64,000 nt of DNA from Nostoc sp. JL34 (GTDB taxonomy: Bacteria > Cyanobacteriota > Cyanobacteriia > Cyanobacteriales > Nostocaceae), in NCBI RefSeq assembly GCF_017114945.1, contig NZ_JABXKQ010000044.1:62001-126000 (forward strand), in the 5' to 3' direction. Under the pieces are notes generated by a model. It was given only the letters and a program-made list of their open reading frames with translations, ran no database searches and was not told the origin of the DNA. Made by a program: the position numbers and the translations under genes. Shown piece after piece: positions 35,493-45,796 of this stretch. How positions within the stretch are numbered: position 1 is the stretch's first letter; every line of letters starts with the position of its first letter.

Positions 35493-36473
35493 GTGAGAAT
35501 TGCGATCGCTAACGATATGTTCATGGCTGTAGAGGCACTACGGCGTATTGTGGTAAAAGTACCAGGTTACAAGCTGGCGTGGGTTGCTTACGATGGTGCG
35601 GAAGCTGTGAGCAAATGTGCGGCTGATACTCCCGACTTGATTTTGATGGATGTACTAATGCCCAGCATGGATGGAGTAGAAGCTACACGGCATATCATGA
35701 GCCAATCTCCCTGCGCGATTGTGATGGTAACAGCTAGCGTTAATCGCTATGCAGCCAAGGTTTTTGAAGCAATGGGCTATGGAGCCTTGGATGCCATCAA
35801 TACGCCAGCCTTGGGTGATGATGGCTTACTAAATAAAATTGCCGCGATCACCCGTTTAATTGGCAAATCTTCATATCGGCGATCGCCGCCTGTCCATCAC
35901 TCAAAATCACTTCCACCTCTAATTGTTATCGGGGCTTCCACTGGTGGCCCCCAAGCATTGAAAACTATTCTCTCTCAATTTCCCCAAGACTTTCCTGCGG
36001 CTGTAATAGTTGTTCAACATATAGATGCCCAATTTGTCCAAGGTTTTGCCACTTGGTTAAATGAGCAAATTCCTATGCGTGTGCAACTAGCGATCGCAGG
36101 TTCTACACCACAGCCTGGTAAAGTTCTGCTTGCTGGCACAAATCTTCATTTAGTAATGCGTCCCGACCTCACCCTTGGCTATGCCAAAGAACCACTACAT
36201 TTTTCCTATCGTCCATCAGTTGATGTTTTCTTCAAGAGTGTGGCTAAAAATTGGACTGGAAAGGGGGTTGGGGCGTTGCTGACGGGGATGGGTGGAGATG
36301 GCGCTCAAGGTTTAAAACAATTGCGCGAAGCAGGTTGGCATACTATTGCTCAAGACCGCAAAACTTGCGTTGTTTATGGTATACCGAAAGTAGCCGTAGA
36401 ATTAAAAGCTGCGGTGGAGGTTTTGCCAATTGAGGCGATCGCATCAACTATGGGAAAATACTTAATTGAATAG
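35493..36473 (+). CDS. CheB-type methylesterase response regulator (WspF-like)
   Basis: From GTG 35493 the 326-residue protein begins [20 protein letters not shown], the start expected for WspF-type CheB. The receiver has [14 protein letters not shown] with the phospho-Asp. The esterase domain has [14 protein letters not shown] (Ser), [17 protein letters not shown] (His), and [17 protein letters not shown] (Asp). It removes methyl groups from receptors when phosphorylated. A longer frame from 35373 has no family similarity. The ribosome-binding site (GGAG at 35474) is rather far from the GTG. Confidence 0.92.
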   Translation: MRIAIANDMFMAVEALRRIVVKVPGYKLAWVAYDGAEAVSKCAADTPDLILMDVLMPSMDGVEATRHIMSQSPCAIVMVTASVNRYAAKVFEAMGYGALDAINTPALGDDGLLNKIAAITRLIGKSSYRRSPPVHHSKSLPPLIVIGASTGGPQALKTILSQFPQDFPAAVIVVQHIDAQFVQGFATWLNEQIPMRVQLAIAGSTPQPGKVLLAGTNLHLVMRPDLTLGYAKEPLHFSYRPSVDVFFKSVAKNWTGKGVGALLTGMGGDGAQGLKQLREAGWHTIAQDRKTCVVYGIPKVAVELKAAVEVLPIEAIASTMGKYLIE

Positions 36474-36656
36474 GCAATACTTATATTACTTGAATATAAG
36501 TATTTGTGTTAATGCAAATACTTAAAACATCCTTACGAAGTATTTCAAAACACTAATAAAATGATTTACTGAGATATAATTGCGACAATTGCAAGCTAGT
36601 ATATTTAACTTATTAGTTTGTAGTCGTGAAAACAAAGACCTATTTAGAGGTGCTAA

Positions 36657-38051
36657 ATGAACCTGCAAGAAACAGCACTCTTACAAATATCTCAAAAGAC
36701 AGAAAAATTATCACTGAAGTGGAGTGAACCAGAAACCCCACAAGCTATGCCATTTATTCTGAATACCAAAATATTGCTAGTCAGACTTTTGCTAATTGAC
36801 GATCAGGTAATTATCAGCGAAGCCTTCCGTCGGATGGTTGCGACAGAAACTGATATTTCCCTTCACTACACAAGTAATCCAGCTAAAGCTATTCAAGATG
36901 CGATCGCCATAGAACCAACGGTGATCTTTTTGGATATGATCATGCCAGATATCGATGGATTAATGTTACTGCGTTGGTTTCGATCTCATCCAGTAACTCG
37001 TGATATTCCTATCGTCATGCTATCCAGTAAAGAAGAAGCAAAGTTAAAAGCCGACTCTTTTGCTGAGGGTGCAAATGACTACCTAATTAAGTTACCCGAT
37101 GCGGTTGAGTTAATTGCCCGCATTCGTTATCATTCCAAAGCATACAACAACCTCAAAGCCCTCACTACTGCAACTGCTACTGCCCAACTTCAAGCACAAC
37201 AGTTAGAAAATACCTTACGGGAATTACAAACTACCCAAGTTCAATTGATCCAGACAGAGAAAATGTCTAGCTTGGGTCGGATGGTTGCAGGTTTAGCCCA
37301 CGAGATTAATAATCCTGTTAATTTTATTCACGGTAATTTTAATCATCTTAATAACCATGTAAACTGTCTTTTAAATTTAATCCAACTATATCAACAAGAA
37401 CATTCAGATTTATATTCTTTATTTCAAGAAAAATTTGAAGATTTTAATCTTGATTTTATCATCGATGATTTACCAAAAATTATTTCATCCATGAGGATAG
37501 GCACTGATCGGATTCGTGACATTGTGCTGTCCCTAAGGAACTTTTCTCGACTCGATCAATCAGAAAAAAAAGCTGTTAATATTCATGAAGGTATTGAAAG
37601 TACTTTATTACTTTTAAATCATCGACTACAAACAAAAATTGAAATTATTAAACAATATGGAAATCTCCCGCCAGTTCAATGTTATCCAGCACAACTAAAC
37701 CAAGTATTCATGAATATCCTTAGTAATGGCATTGATGCTTTACTAGAGCTAGATAATCAGATCCAAAAGCAAATCGTGATTCAGACTGAAGTAACTGAAT
37801 TGGAGACAGTCATAATTACATTTAGAGATAACGGTGATGGAATAGATGCAGAGATTCAAAGCAAGATATTTGAGCCTTTCTTTACAACTAAATCTATCAA
37901 CAAAGGAACGGGACTAGGTTTAGCAATTAGCCATCAAATTATTGAGAAACATCAGGGCAATATTCGGCTAAAGTCTGAACTTGCTTATGGAACGGAATTT
38001 GCAATCGAAATTCCAATAGCATTACCTGTTAATCATAAAAGCACCACTTGA
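36657..38051 (+). CDS. Receiver-histidine kinase output protein
   Basis: The 464-residue protein has a receiver domain (LLLIDDQVIISEAFRRMVAT...VIFLDMIMPDIDGLMLL, phospho-Asp in FLDM). A coiled coil (AQLQAQQLENTLRELQTTQV) links it to a HisKA-like site with EKMSSLGRMVAGLAHEINNP and an HATPase: FMNILSNGIDALLE, FRDNGDGID, KGTGLGLAIS. Start ATG 36657 has GAGGTG before it. It occupies the place of WspR in Pseudomonas Wsp operons, but the output is a histidine kinase rather than a GGDEF diguanylate cyclase. Confidence 0.92.
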   Translation: MNLQETALLQISQKTEKLSLKWSEPETPQAMPFILNTKILLVRLLLIDDQVIISEAFRRMVATETDISLHYTSNPAKAIQDAIAIEPTVIFLDMIMPDIDGLMLLRWFRSHPVTRDIPIVMLSSKEEAKLKADSFAEGANDYLIKLPDAVELIARIRYHSKAYNNLKALTTATATAQLQAQQLENTLRELQTTQVQLIQTEKMSSLGRMVAGLAHEINNPVNFIHGNFNHLNNHVNCLLNLIQLYQQEHSDLYSLFQEKFEDFNLDFIIDDLPKIISSMRIGTDRIRDIVLSLRNFSRLDQSEKKAVNIHEGIESTLLLLNHRLQTKIEIIKQYGNLPPVQCYPAQLNQVFMNILSNGIDALLELDNQIQKQIVIQTEVTELETVIITFRDNGDGIDAEIQSKIFEPFFTTKSINKGTGLGLAISHQIIEKHQGNIRLKSELAYGTEFAIEIPIALPVNHKSTT

Positions 38052-38310
38052 GTCAAGACTTCACCGGAGATTATTCTCCAAGACATTTATTTATCTTTTA
38101 ACAAAGATTAACTTATAAGTAAATAAATTTATAATCCATTTACATGCGATCGCACTTGTTTATAAGAATCCATAATTATATATCATCGAATCTTGATGAT
38201 GATATATGAATCATTTGCTACCGCTTGCCTACATGGGATGAGTGACGCTAGTCTTAAAAGAAGTCGTGCAAAGCCAAACCCTCATCCAAGAAGTCGAATA
38301 GGAAGCTACA
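38052..38310. other. Gap before the NIL-domain gene
   Basis: About 260 AT-rich bases with no gene. TATATATCATCGAATCTTGATGATGATATATGA (38176-38208) contains an imperfect inverted repeat, ATATATCATC/GATGATATAT. Confidence 0.45.
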
Positions 38311-38619
38311 ATGGCAATTCCAAAAAAACAAGTAAAATCTAATACTGATATTTTAGATAATAGACGCACCCAAACTCGCATTCAGGTTCGTATTCCTAAA
38401 GACTTGCATGAGGAACCAGTCATTTCACGACTGGTTTCTCACTACGGTATCACAGTCATTATTGCTGATGCCGAGGTAAGTGCAAACGTGCCACAATATA
38501 GCTGCTTCGATCTGGAACTGCGAGGTACTGTTTGCCAGATTGAGAGTGCCTTGACTTACCTGGATGAACTGGATTTAGAAGTTTTGCACCAATCCAGCCC
38601 TGAAGAAGATGGTTGGTAA
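38311..38619 (+). CDS. NIL-domain protein
   Basis: The 102-residue protein has one NIL domain: TRIQVRIPKDLHEEPVISRL, then VSHYGITVIIADAEVSAN and the ELRGTVCQIESALTYLDEL strand-helix. NIL domains are ligand-binding ferredoxin-like folds found at the C-terminus of methionine ABC ATPases and as single proteins in cyanobacteria. The single-domain form suggests a small regulatory or binding protein. The ligand is unknown. A long heptamer hairpin follows. Confidence 0.85.
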   Translation: MAIPKKQVKSNTDILDNRRTQTRIQVRIPKDLHEEPVISRLVSHYGITVIIADAEVSANVPQYSCFDLELRGTVCQIESALTYLDELDLEVLHQSSPEEDGW

Positions 38620-38621
38620 AT

Positions 38622-38695
38622 TGAGTGCTGAGTCCTGAGTCATAAGTGCTGAGTCAAAAACACTCAGCACTCAGCACTCAGCACTAGGTACTAAG
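38622..38695. terminator. Heptamer-built long hairpin between convergent genes
   Basis: GTGCTGAGTCCTGAGT and AAGTGCTGAGT on the left pair with CACTCAGCACTCAGCACTC on the right around a CAAAAA loop. The arms are tandem 7-bp repeats. It can terminate both the NIL gene and the response regulator gene. Confidence 0.65.
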
Positions 38696-38696
38696 T

Positions 38697-39377
38697 TTAG
38701 GCCATTTGATTTTCAATCGCCCACCGCGCTAGTTCAGTGCGGTTGTGGAGATTAGTTTTGCCCAACATATTGGACACATGGCTTTCAACCGTGCGCTGAC
38801 TAACATTTAGTTCTTCAGCAATTTCCCGGTTAGCTAAACCCCTAGCGACAAACTGAACTACTTTCAGTTCGGTTGGGGTTAATTGCACATCGAAGGGAAC
38901 CTGGATACGGGAACCGTTTTCGCCTCCTTTTGCTTGGTGTTCTTTCCAACGGATAGTTTGTTTCAGCGAGGATTCAACTTGCGCTACGAGTTCTTCTGGC
39001 TCAAAAGGCTTGACCATATAAACATCAGCACCTTTATTCAGACCCTTAACTCGGTCTGCACTTTGTCCCTTAGCTGAAAGGAAAAGAACCGGAATCCAGC
39101 TGGTGCGTTCGTTTTGCCGGACTTGTTCCACAAAAGTATATCCGTCCATTTCCGGCATCATCACATCGCAGATGATCATGTCTGGAACATCTTGCTCTAA
39201 AATTTCCAGAGCTTCACGTCCATTTTCAGCGGTGATGACTTCATATCCCCGGAATTCCAAGTAATCCTTCACCAGCAAGATGAGGTTAGGGTCATCATCA
39301 ATCAATAGAAGTCGTTTGTGATCTTTCATGCTGGGCTCTTTCATAGCAGTGGCACTTGTCGCGCTTCGGTCCATCAA
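38697..39377 (-). CDS. NarL/LuxR-type response regulator
   Basis: The 226-residue protein has a receiver (LLLIDDDPNLILLVKDYLEF...MIICDVMMPEMDGYTFV, phospho-Asp in ICDV, Lys in VKPFEPEE). The LuxR-type HTH has LTPTELKVVQFVARGLANRE and SQRTVESHVSNMLGKTNLHN. It resembles the conserved cyanobacterial and red-algal Ycf29-type regulator, though that identity is not certain. It probably acts as a DNA-binding regulator in a two-component path. No sensor kinase is adjacent. Start could be ATG 39377 or a later Met. Confidence 0.9.
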   Translation of the reverse strand: MMDRSATSATAMKEPSMKDHKRLLLIDDDPNLILLVKDYLEFRGYEVITAENGREALEILEQDVPDMIICDVMMPEMDGYTFVEQVRQNERTSWIPVLFLSAKGQSADRVKGLNKGADVYMVKPFEPEELVAQVESSLKQTIRWKEHQAKGGENGSRIQVPFDVQLTPTELKVVQFVARGLANREIAEELNVSQRTVESHVSNMLGKTNLHNRTELARWAIENQMA

Positions 39378-39795
39378 AGTCTTGAATATTTATCCTCTAT
39401 GGTGGGTTATTCGAGATGTTGTCCTTTTTCCTACTTAACTTGCCTTTACTGTCTCGAAGTCTCAAAAATGCCGAGCACTTTCAATAGACTAGTAGCTCGA
39501 TAGCAAAAGTCCAGCAAGGATACGTATAGCAGTAGTATCTATAATGCGCTATTATATATCGCTTTGAAAGGGGCGGGGTAAAAAACACTGATTAAATAAT
39601 AATCTTTCGGACTCACAAGTAAGTATTGGCTTAAAGATGACCCTACCTCAAAACCAACCCGCACTTTCTTAAAGCTTACTGCTATACCATATCCTTTGGT
39701 TGTTAAGCCTCTATGAGGTGTTCACAAGAAACTAGGGAAGTTTCTGGCAAAGGATGGGTTGAAAACGCATATTCTTCTACCACCTTATTGCCTAT
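39378..39795. other. Gap upstream of the response regulator
   Basis: About 420 bases containing the regulator's promoter. No gene supported. Confidence 0.4.
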
Positions 39796-40161
39796 TCAGT
39801 GTTCTCGGATGATCCGCAGGGTAACTTCCGGGTTTGCTTGGCGATACCAGACACCATCAGGGTAAACCACCATTATCGGTCTAGAACAAGAAACACGCAA
39901 GCAGTTGGCTTTAATTTTATAGACACAAATAGGATGACTTTCTTGCGTTTTATTGAGTTTTAACTCTTTAAGTCGCTTTTTTTAAGTAATCCCAGAATTC
40001 CAGACTAGCTCGTTTTGAGCAGCAATTGCCTGGTCAGCGCAAATAAAAATGTGTCGCTGAATTTTTGCCAGTCCTAAACTTTCTACACAATTACTCAGGG
40101 TCTTATGTTCCAGAGACTTAGTAGTTTTGGGGATTTGATAGCTGGACTGGATCGCTGTCAC
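39796..40161 (-). pseudogene. Frameshifted thioredoxin-like [2Fe-2S] ferredoxin
   Basis: On the reverse strand a frame starting near GTG 40161 reads SLEHKTLSNCVESLGLAKIQ and then RHIFICADQAI, the start of a (2Fe-2S) ferredoxin-domain protein. The reading then shifts: CSKRASLEFWDYLKK is in another frame, and a run of seven A residues (about 39978-39984) causes a second shift to RLKELKLNKTQESHPICVYK. The C-terminal KANCLRVSCSRPIMVVYPDG and WYRQANPEVTLRIIREH are intact to the TGA at 39796. Two indels thus break an otherwise recognisable gene. Sequencing error in the homopolymer is possible for the second. Confidence 0.75.
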
Positions 40162-40411
40162 TGTATTGTTACTTATCGAGTGGCTCCCTGATTACAGTTC
40201 TATAACAATTTGCAAGCTTTGCAAATAAAGTTGACTGGGGAGTGGAGAAGAATTCTCATACTTCCCTACTCCCTACTCTCTTCGTAACTTACGGAACAAA
40301 ACCCGCAAGGTAGAAATAATTAAGCATTTATACTTAAGTACATCTATGACCCTCTAGTTCGGGAACCCGTACTAAAGAGATTCTTGCCATTGGACGCCAC
40401 TTTTCGGTAGA

Positions 40412-40438
40412 TTAGCACTCAGGAGTTGAGAGTGCTAA
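40412..40438 (+). promoter_or_regulatory. CIRCE operator (HrcA site) of groESL
   Basis: TTAGCACTC, nine-base spacer AGGAGTTGA, then GAGTGCTAA: a perfect CIRCE element 16 nt before groES. HrcA binds it to repress the chaperonin operon until heat stress. Confidence 0.97.
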
Positions 40439-40454
40439 ACTGGAGAAAATAATT

Positions 40455-40766
40455 ATGGCAGCTTTATCTCTAAGCGTTTCTACAGTTAAACCTTTAGGCG
40501 ATCGCGTTTTCGTAAAAGTGAGCGCCTCTGAGGAAAAGACCGCAGGTGGTCTGTATTTGCCCGATACCGCCAAGGAAAAGCCCCAAGTAGGGGAAGTAGT
40601 CGCCCTTGGTCCTGGCAAGCGTAATGACGATGGAAACCGTCAGGAATTGGAAATTAAAGTCGGCGATAAGGTGCTGTACTCTAAGTACGCTGGTACTGAC
40701 ATCAAGCTCGGCACTGAAGAATATGTACTGCTTTCTGAAAAAGATATTTTAGCAGTTGTTATCTAG
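40455..40766 (+). CDS. groES: Co-chaperonin GroES
   Basis: The 103-residue product has [20 protein letters not shown] and [20 protein letters not shown] with the mobile-loop region, then [20 protein letters not shown]. GroES caps the GroEL ring during protein folding. It is preceded by CIRCE and followed 109 nt later by groEL, giving the usual operon. Confidence 0.98.
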   Translation: MAALSLSVSTVKPLGDRVFVKVSASEEKTAGGLYLPDTAKEKPQVGEVVALGPGKRNDDGNRQELEIKVGDKVLYSKYAGTDIKLGTEEYVLLSEKDILAVVI

Positions 40767-40869
40767 TGGGGAGTGGGGAATAAGCAATAGGGAACGTCAA
40801 AGACAATGCCCGATGCCCACTACCCAATACCCAATTCAAGAAAAAAATTGACTTACTCCCGGAATTTAG

Positions 40870-42510
<1,641 letters not shown>

Positions 42511-42536
42511 TACTTTGTAGTTACATAATTTGTGAG

Positions 42537-42574
42537 AACAGCTGCTTCCTTTATGGAGGTGGCTGTTTTTTTGT
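42537..42574 (+). terminator. Rho-independent terminator after groEL
   Basis: AACAGCTGCTTCC (from 42537) pairs with GGAGGTGGCTGTT, allowing some wobble and mismatches, followed by TTTTTT. It lies about 30 nt after the stop codon. Confidence 0.75.
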
Positions 42575-42708
42575 TTGAACTGTCTTTGATGAAGCTGTTG
42601 CCGGAAACTAGGATATAAAGGGCGCAAAAATAGTAGTACAAATATTCTGCTAAGGAATGAACAGTATAAAAATAACAGTTATAATATAAATATTTAATGA
42701 CATTCACC

Positions 42709-43026
42709 ATGAATTACATCTTAGAAACACAAGCAAGTTATGCTAGGAAAAATATTGCTCAAAGACTAGAAGATTGTAGTGATGCAGTTGATAATGATAA
42801 AAGCCTAAGTTCATATATAAAAGATCAGCTTGTTTTTTTAATATCTGCTGATGCTTGTGAATTAACATCTATTACAAGTAAGTTTAGACAGCAATTGTCA
42901 ATAAGCCCCTATATACATCCCGAAGTGGAAAGAAGAATACGATTGTTAGACATATCTATCCAACATTGGGCAAGATTATTGGATATTAATACCTTATTTT
43001 TGTGCAATTTTTATACATTAAAATAA
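42709..43026 (+). CDS. Hypothetical protein
   Basis: From ATG 42709 (or 42697) the product has about 105 residues. MNYILETQASYARKNIAQRL and SSYIKDQLVFLISADACELT are helical, then IRLLDISIQHWARLLDINTL. There is no signal peptide or known motif. The gene is AT-rich compared with groEL. A TATAAT box (about 42680) precedes it. Function not recognised. Confidence 0.55.
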   Translation: MNYILETQASYARKNIAQRLEDCSDAVDNDKSLSSYIKDQLVFLISADACELTSITSKFRQQLSISPYIHPEVERRIRLLDISIQHWARLLDINTLFLCNFYTLK

Positions 43027-43189
43027 CTGATTTATTACTATTTTTTATTTGTAAAAGCAGCTACTTTTCTCAAAAATTTGCCGCTTTTTTAATTTTTATA
43101 AACTCAAATAATTTCCTTAGCGTGCTTCGTGTCTGGTAGCAACATTTAACACTATTTTTAGTTAATCCGACGCTATTACCTTTAGCAGA
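43027..43189. other. AT-rich spacer
   Basis: No gene. A weak hairpin AAAAGCAGC/GCCGCTTTTTT (43052-43091) may terminate the upstream hypothetical gene. Confidence 0.4.
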
Positions 43190-43555
43190 TGCAAAGTGAA
43201 TCGCCGCAAATGTTACTAGCATAAGTCGTTGAACAAGCCGCTTTCAGATAGGGAGGAGCGACAAAATATGCGGGTTGTGTAGAAATTCTGGCAGGTTTGC
43301 GGTTTGATAAGGATTTGGTTAAGTCAATTTTTGTGGGAGGATATTATGAAAGAGTCTGTAATTTATCAAGATATCGTTCAGAAAAAAGCCTTTAAATTGA
43401 TAAGTCGTCAGCTTAAACGGCGCTTTGGCGATCTTGATGGATCATTAGTTGAGCAGGTTCGGAATTTATCTGCTGAACAGTTAGAAAATTTGGGAGAGGA
43501 ACTGCTTGATTTTTCCGAAATTGCTGATTTGGTAGTTTGGTTAGAACAGCAATAG
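43190..43555 (+). pseudogene. Remnant of an Rpn/DUF4351 nuclease gene
   Basis: Fragments of an Rpn-family protein lie in shifted frames. VEQAAF and SDREERQN are followed by CVEILAGLRFDKDLVKSIF in one frame. The C-terminal part from ATG 43346 (MKESVIYQDIVQKKAFKLIS, RQLKRRFGDLDGSLVEQVRN, DFSEIADLVVWLEQ) is a DUF4351 domain in another. The intact relative at 27697 carries the matching SDRQLQRN and IMRESVIYQQI segments. The N-terminal nuclease domain is missing. The 69-residue C-terminal frame may still be translated. Confidence 0.75.
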
Positions 43556-43574
43556 AGGAATTAATAAAGCTGCA

Positions 43575-43994
43575 TCATATTTTAGAGATTGAGGCTGCAA
43601 GTAGTTTACCGCTTTTATCTTGAGCTTGCAATTTTTGAATAATATGCTCAATAATAATATTCAAATCCTTCCGGCGGCGCATAGAGCGTTTCGGGTCAAG
43701 TTGACCGTGTTTCAATAATTCTCTAACCTGTTCTCTTAGCTCAGTTAAGTAAAGCCTCAGTTGTTCTTCACCCTGTTCGCGTAAAATTTGCCGACATTCA
43801 GTTAGGATAAGATCGCCATTTTCGAGAGTTTTACTAGTATCTGATTGTTTTGGTGTTGCTTCGGACAAGTTTTTACTTTTGTCAGCGTTTAAACTGTTAA
43901 TTAAACATTTTTCTACAGCCTTGGCAAGTTTGGGATCAGATTCTACAACTTCTGCGATCGCTCTTAATAAATCTGCAATTTGTGATGCTTCCAT
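43575..43994 (-). CDS. Small basic partner protein coupled to ParA-type ATPase
   Basis: The 139-residue product has an acidic, helical N-terminal part (ASQIADLLRAIAEVVESDPK) and a central low-complexity linker. The C-terminal part has basic patches (GQLDPKRSMRRRKDLNIIIE). There is no known domain. Its ATG overlaps the ParA stop as TAATG, so the two are translationally coupled. By position it could be a ParB-like or adaptor partner that binds DNA or cargo. Function is inferred only from the pairing. Confidence 0.7.
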   Translation of the reverse strand: MEASQIADLLRAIAEVVESDPKLAKAVEKCLINSLNADKSKNLSEATPKQSDTSKTLENGDLILTECRQILREQGEEQLRLYLTELREQVRELLKHGQLDPKRSMRRRKDLNIIIEHIIQKLQAQDKSGKLLAASISKI

Positions 43995-44851
43995 TATCTA
44001 CCTACTCTCTGTATAAATTCTTTAGTTAATTTCACCATAGATTCATGAGAATCATCATATTTTTGTTTATATGTCAAATAATTATTCAGTTCTAACCCTT
44101 CGGCAATTTTTGCTCTTTCTAAAATTTTGGTTTCAAAAACTGGTGGATAGAAAGGGTTAACAATAATAGAGTTTAGATTTTCACTTTGGGCTATAGTTCG
44201 GTTATAACGAGAAATTAATGTCCCAACTGCTTTTAAGTTATGTACATAATCTCTATTAAACTTTTCTATGTGTTCAAGTAATAAATCTAATCCATGAATG
44301 GACATTCGATTTGGGACACAAGGGATTATACAAGCATGGCTAGCTAGAAATGCACTTTTAACTATTGTGTTAATATTGGGGGCGCAGTCTATTAAAATAT
44401 AGTCATAATTATTCAATAATGGTTTGAGGATTGTACGAAGAAGCTCAACAGGTTTTAAGTTTAAAGAATAATAGCCTGCTGGTAAATCTTCCTGGAATTC
44501 AAATAACCTTGGACTGCTGGGTATCAGATGTAGGTGAGAAAAAGAATTTCTATTTCTCATATTTGAAATGTTTTCTTTAGCTATAAACTTCTCATTTTTC
44601 GCACTGTCTAAAAAATATTCAGGATTTTTAAATAAGAAAGGCAATGTCAATCCTCTATTGTTAAATTCCTTTTCCCAAACCTCTTCTGACATTAAAGCAC
44701 TAGTCAAATTACTTTGAGGATCGAGGTCAATAGCAAGTACACGCTTTTTGTACATGGTATCGCCGGCTAAATATTCCGCTAATGCCATCACGATGGTAGT
44801 TTTGCCAACTCCACCCTTGAGGTTGCAAATGCTTATCACTTTAGCTGTCAT
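43994..44851 (-). CDS. ParA/Soj-type P-loop ATPase
   Basis: From ATG 44851 the 285-residue protein reads MTAKVISICNLKGGVGKTTI, the deviant Walker A with KGGVGKTT. ALDLDPQ-like LAIDLDPQSNLTS follows, and YDYILIDCAPNIN is Walker B. ParA-type proteins form ATP-dependent gradients on nucleoid DNA to partition plasmids, chromosomes or large complexes. A single copy with one small partner inside a chromosome, next to an Rpn remnant, suggests a cargo-positioning or plasmid-derived unit. No parS-like repeats were found nearby. Confidence 0.88.
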   Translation of the reverse strand: MTAKVISICNLKGGVGKTTIVMALAEYLAGDTMYKKRVLAIDLDPQSNLTSALMSEEVWEKEFNNRGLTLPFLFKNPEYFLDSAKNEKFIAKENISNMRNRNSFSHLHLIPSSPRLFEFQEDLPAGYYSLNLKPVELLRTILKPLLNNYDYILIDCAPNINTIVKSAFLASHACIIPCVPNRMSIHGLDLLLEHIEKFNRDYVHNLKAVGTLISRYNRTIAQSENLNSIIVNPFYPPVFETKILERAKIAEGLELNNYLTYKQKYDDSHESMVKLTKEFIQRVGR

Positions 44852-44950
44852 AATTTCTGGTAGATTGACGCATTTCATAGGCTACATCTCTATGTTTCCC
44901 TGAAAATATTCCCAACTAACAGGTTCATTTTTACTTTTACATAAAAACCC

Positions 44951-45730
44951 ATGAGCCAAATTAATCCTGAAACAACGCCCTTACATACCCTAAACCCACT
45001 CAACCGATTTTCTGAAAGAGCAGAGGATTATGTAAAATATCGACCAAGTTATCCCGCAGATGCAATTAATATTATCTTGGAAGGATTAGGTGAAAATTCA
45101 CAACTCGTAGCAGCAGATATTGGTGCAGGTACAGGAATTGCTTCAAAATTGTTAGCTGAACGGGGGGTTAATGTCATAGGCATAGAACCAAACGCGGCGA
45201 TGCGAGAAGCTGCTAAACCACATCCTTTGATAGAGTTTCGTGATGGAATAGCAGAATTTACTCAACTACCTGATAATTCAGTTGATTTAGTTACCTGTTT
45301 TCAAGCTTTCCACTGGTTCAATCCCGAACCAACTTTATTGGAATTTCAGCGCATTTTAAAACCATCAGGACGCTTGGCTGTGGTGTGGAATAACCGCGAT
45401 CGAGAAGATGCATTCACTACAGAATATAGCCGCATAGTCCGCGAAGCATCTAATAATCATCCAGCAGAATCTAGAATGCAGTCCGTAGATCCACTATTAG
45501 TAACTCCCTATTTTATTGACATCCGTGAATATAATTTTACTTATAGACAACAGTTAGATTTAACAGGACTTATTGGACGATCAATGAGTGTTTCTTACCT
45601 ACCGCGTGAAGGCTTGGCATACGAACAGCTTATTGATAATTTTGAAGAATTATATCAGCGCTTTCGTGATGAGAGTGGTTTTGTCTATATGAGCTATCGC
45701 ACTAGCGTACACCTTGGGGAAGTAATTTAA
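44951..45730 (+). CDS. Class I SAM-dependent methyltransferase
   Basis: The 259-residue protein has the Methyltransf_11-type fold: VAADIGAGTGIASKLLAERG (motif I), VIGIEPNAAMRE (motif II), and VDLVTCFQAFHWFNPEPTLL, FQRILKPSGRLAVVWNNRDR. The start RFSERAEDYVKYRPSYP is typical of small-molecule methyltransferases (ubiE/biotin-synthesis-like group). Substrate unknown. It diverges from the ParA gene. Confidence 0.88.
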   Translation: MSQINPETTPLHTLNPLNRFSERAEDYVKYRPSYPADAINIILEGLGENSQLVAADIGAGTGIASKLLAERGVNVIGIEPNAAMREAAKPHPLIEFRDGIAEFTQLPDNSVDLVTCFQAFHWFNPEPTLLEFQRILKPSGRLAVVWNNRDREDAFTTEYSRIVREASNNHPAESRMQSVDPLLVTPYFIDIREYNFTYRQQLDLTGLIGRSMSVSYLPREGLAYEQLIDNFEELYQRFRDESGFVYMSYRTSVHLGEVI

Positions 45731-45796
45731 AAATCAAAATGGGAATCATAAAAAGTAGAGTGCGTTAATTCACTCTCAATAAATATCAGGATTCAC

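Noticed and set aside
35279..35524. Reverse-strand frame before cheB
   Set aside because: It overlaps the flanking repeat and the cheB start, with no similarity to any family.
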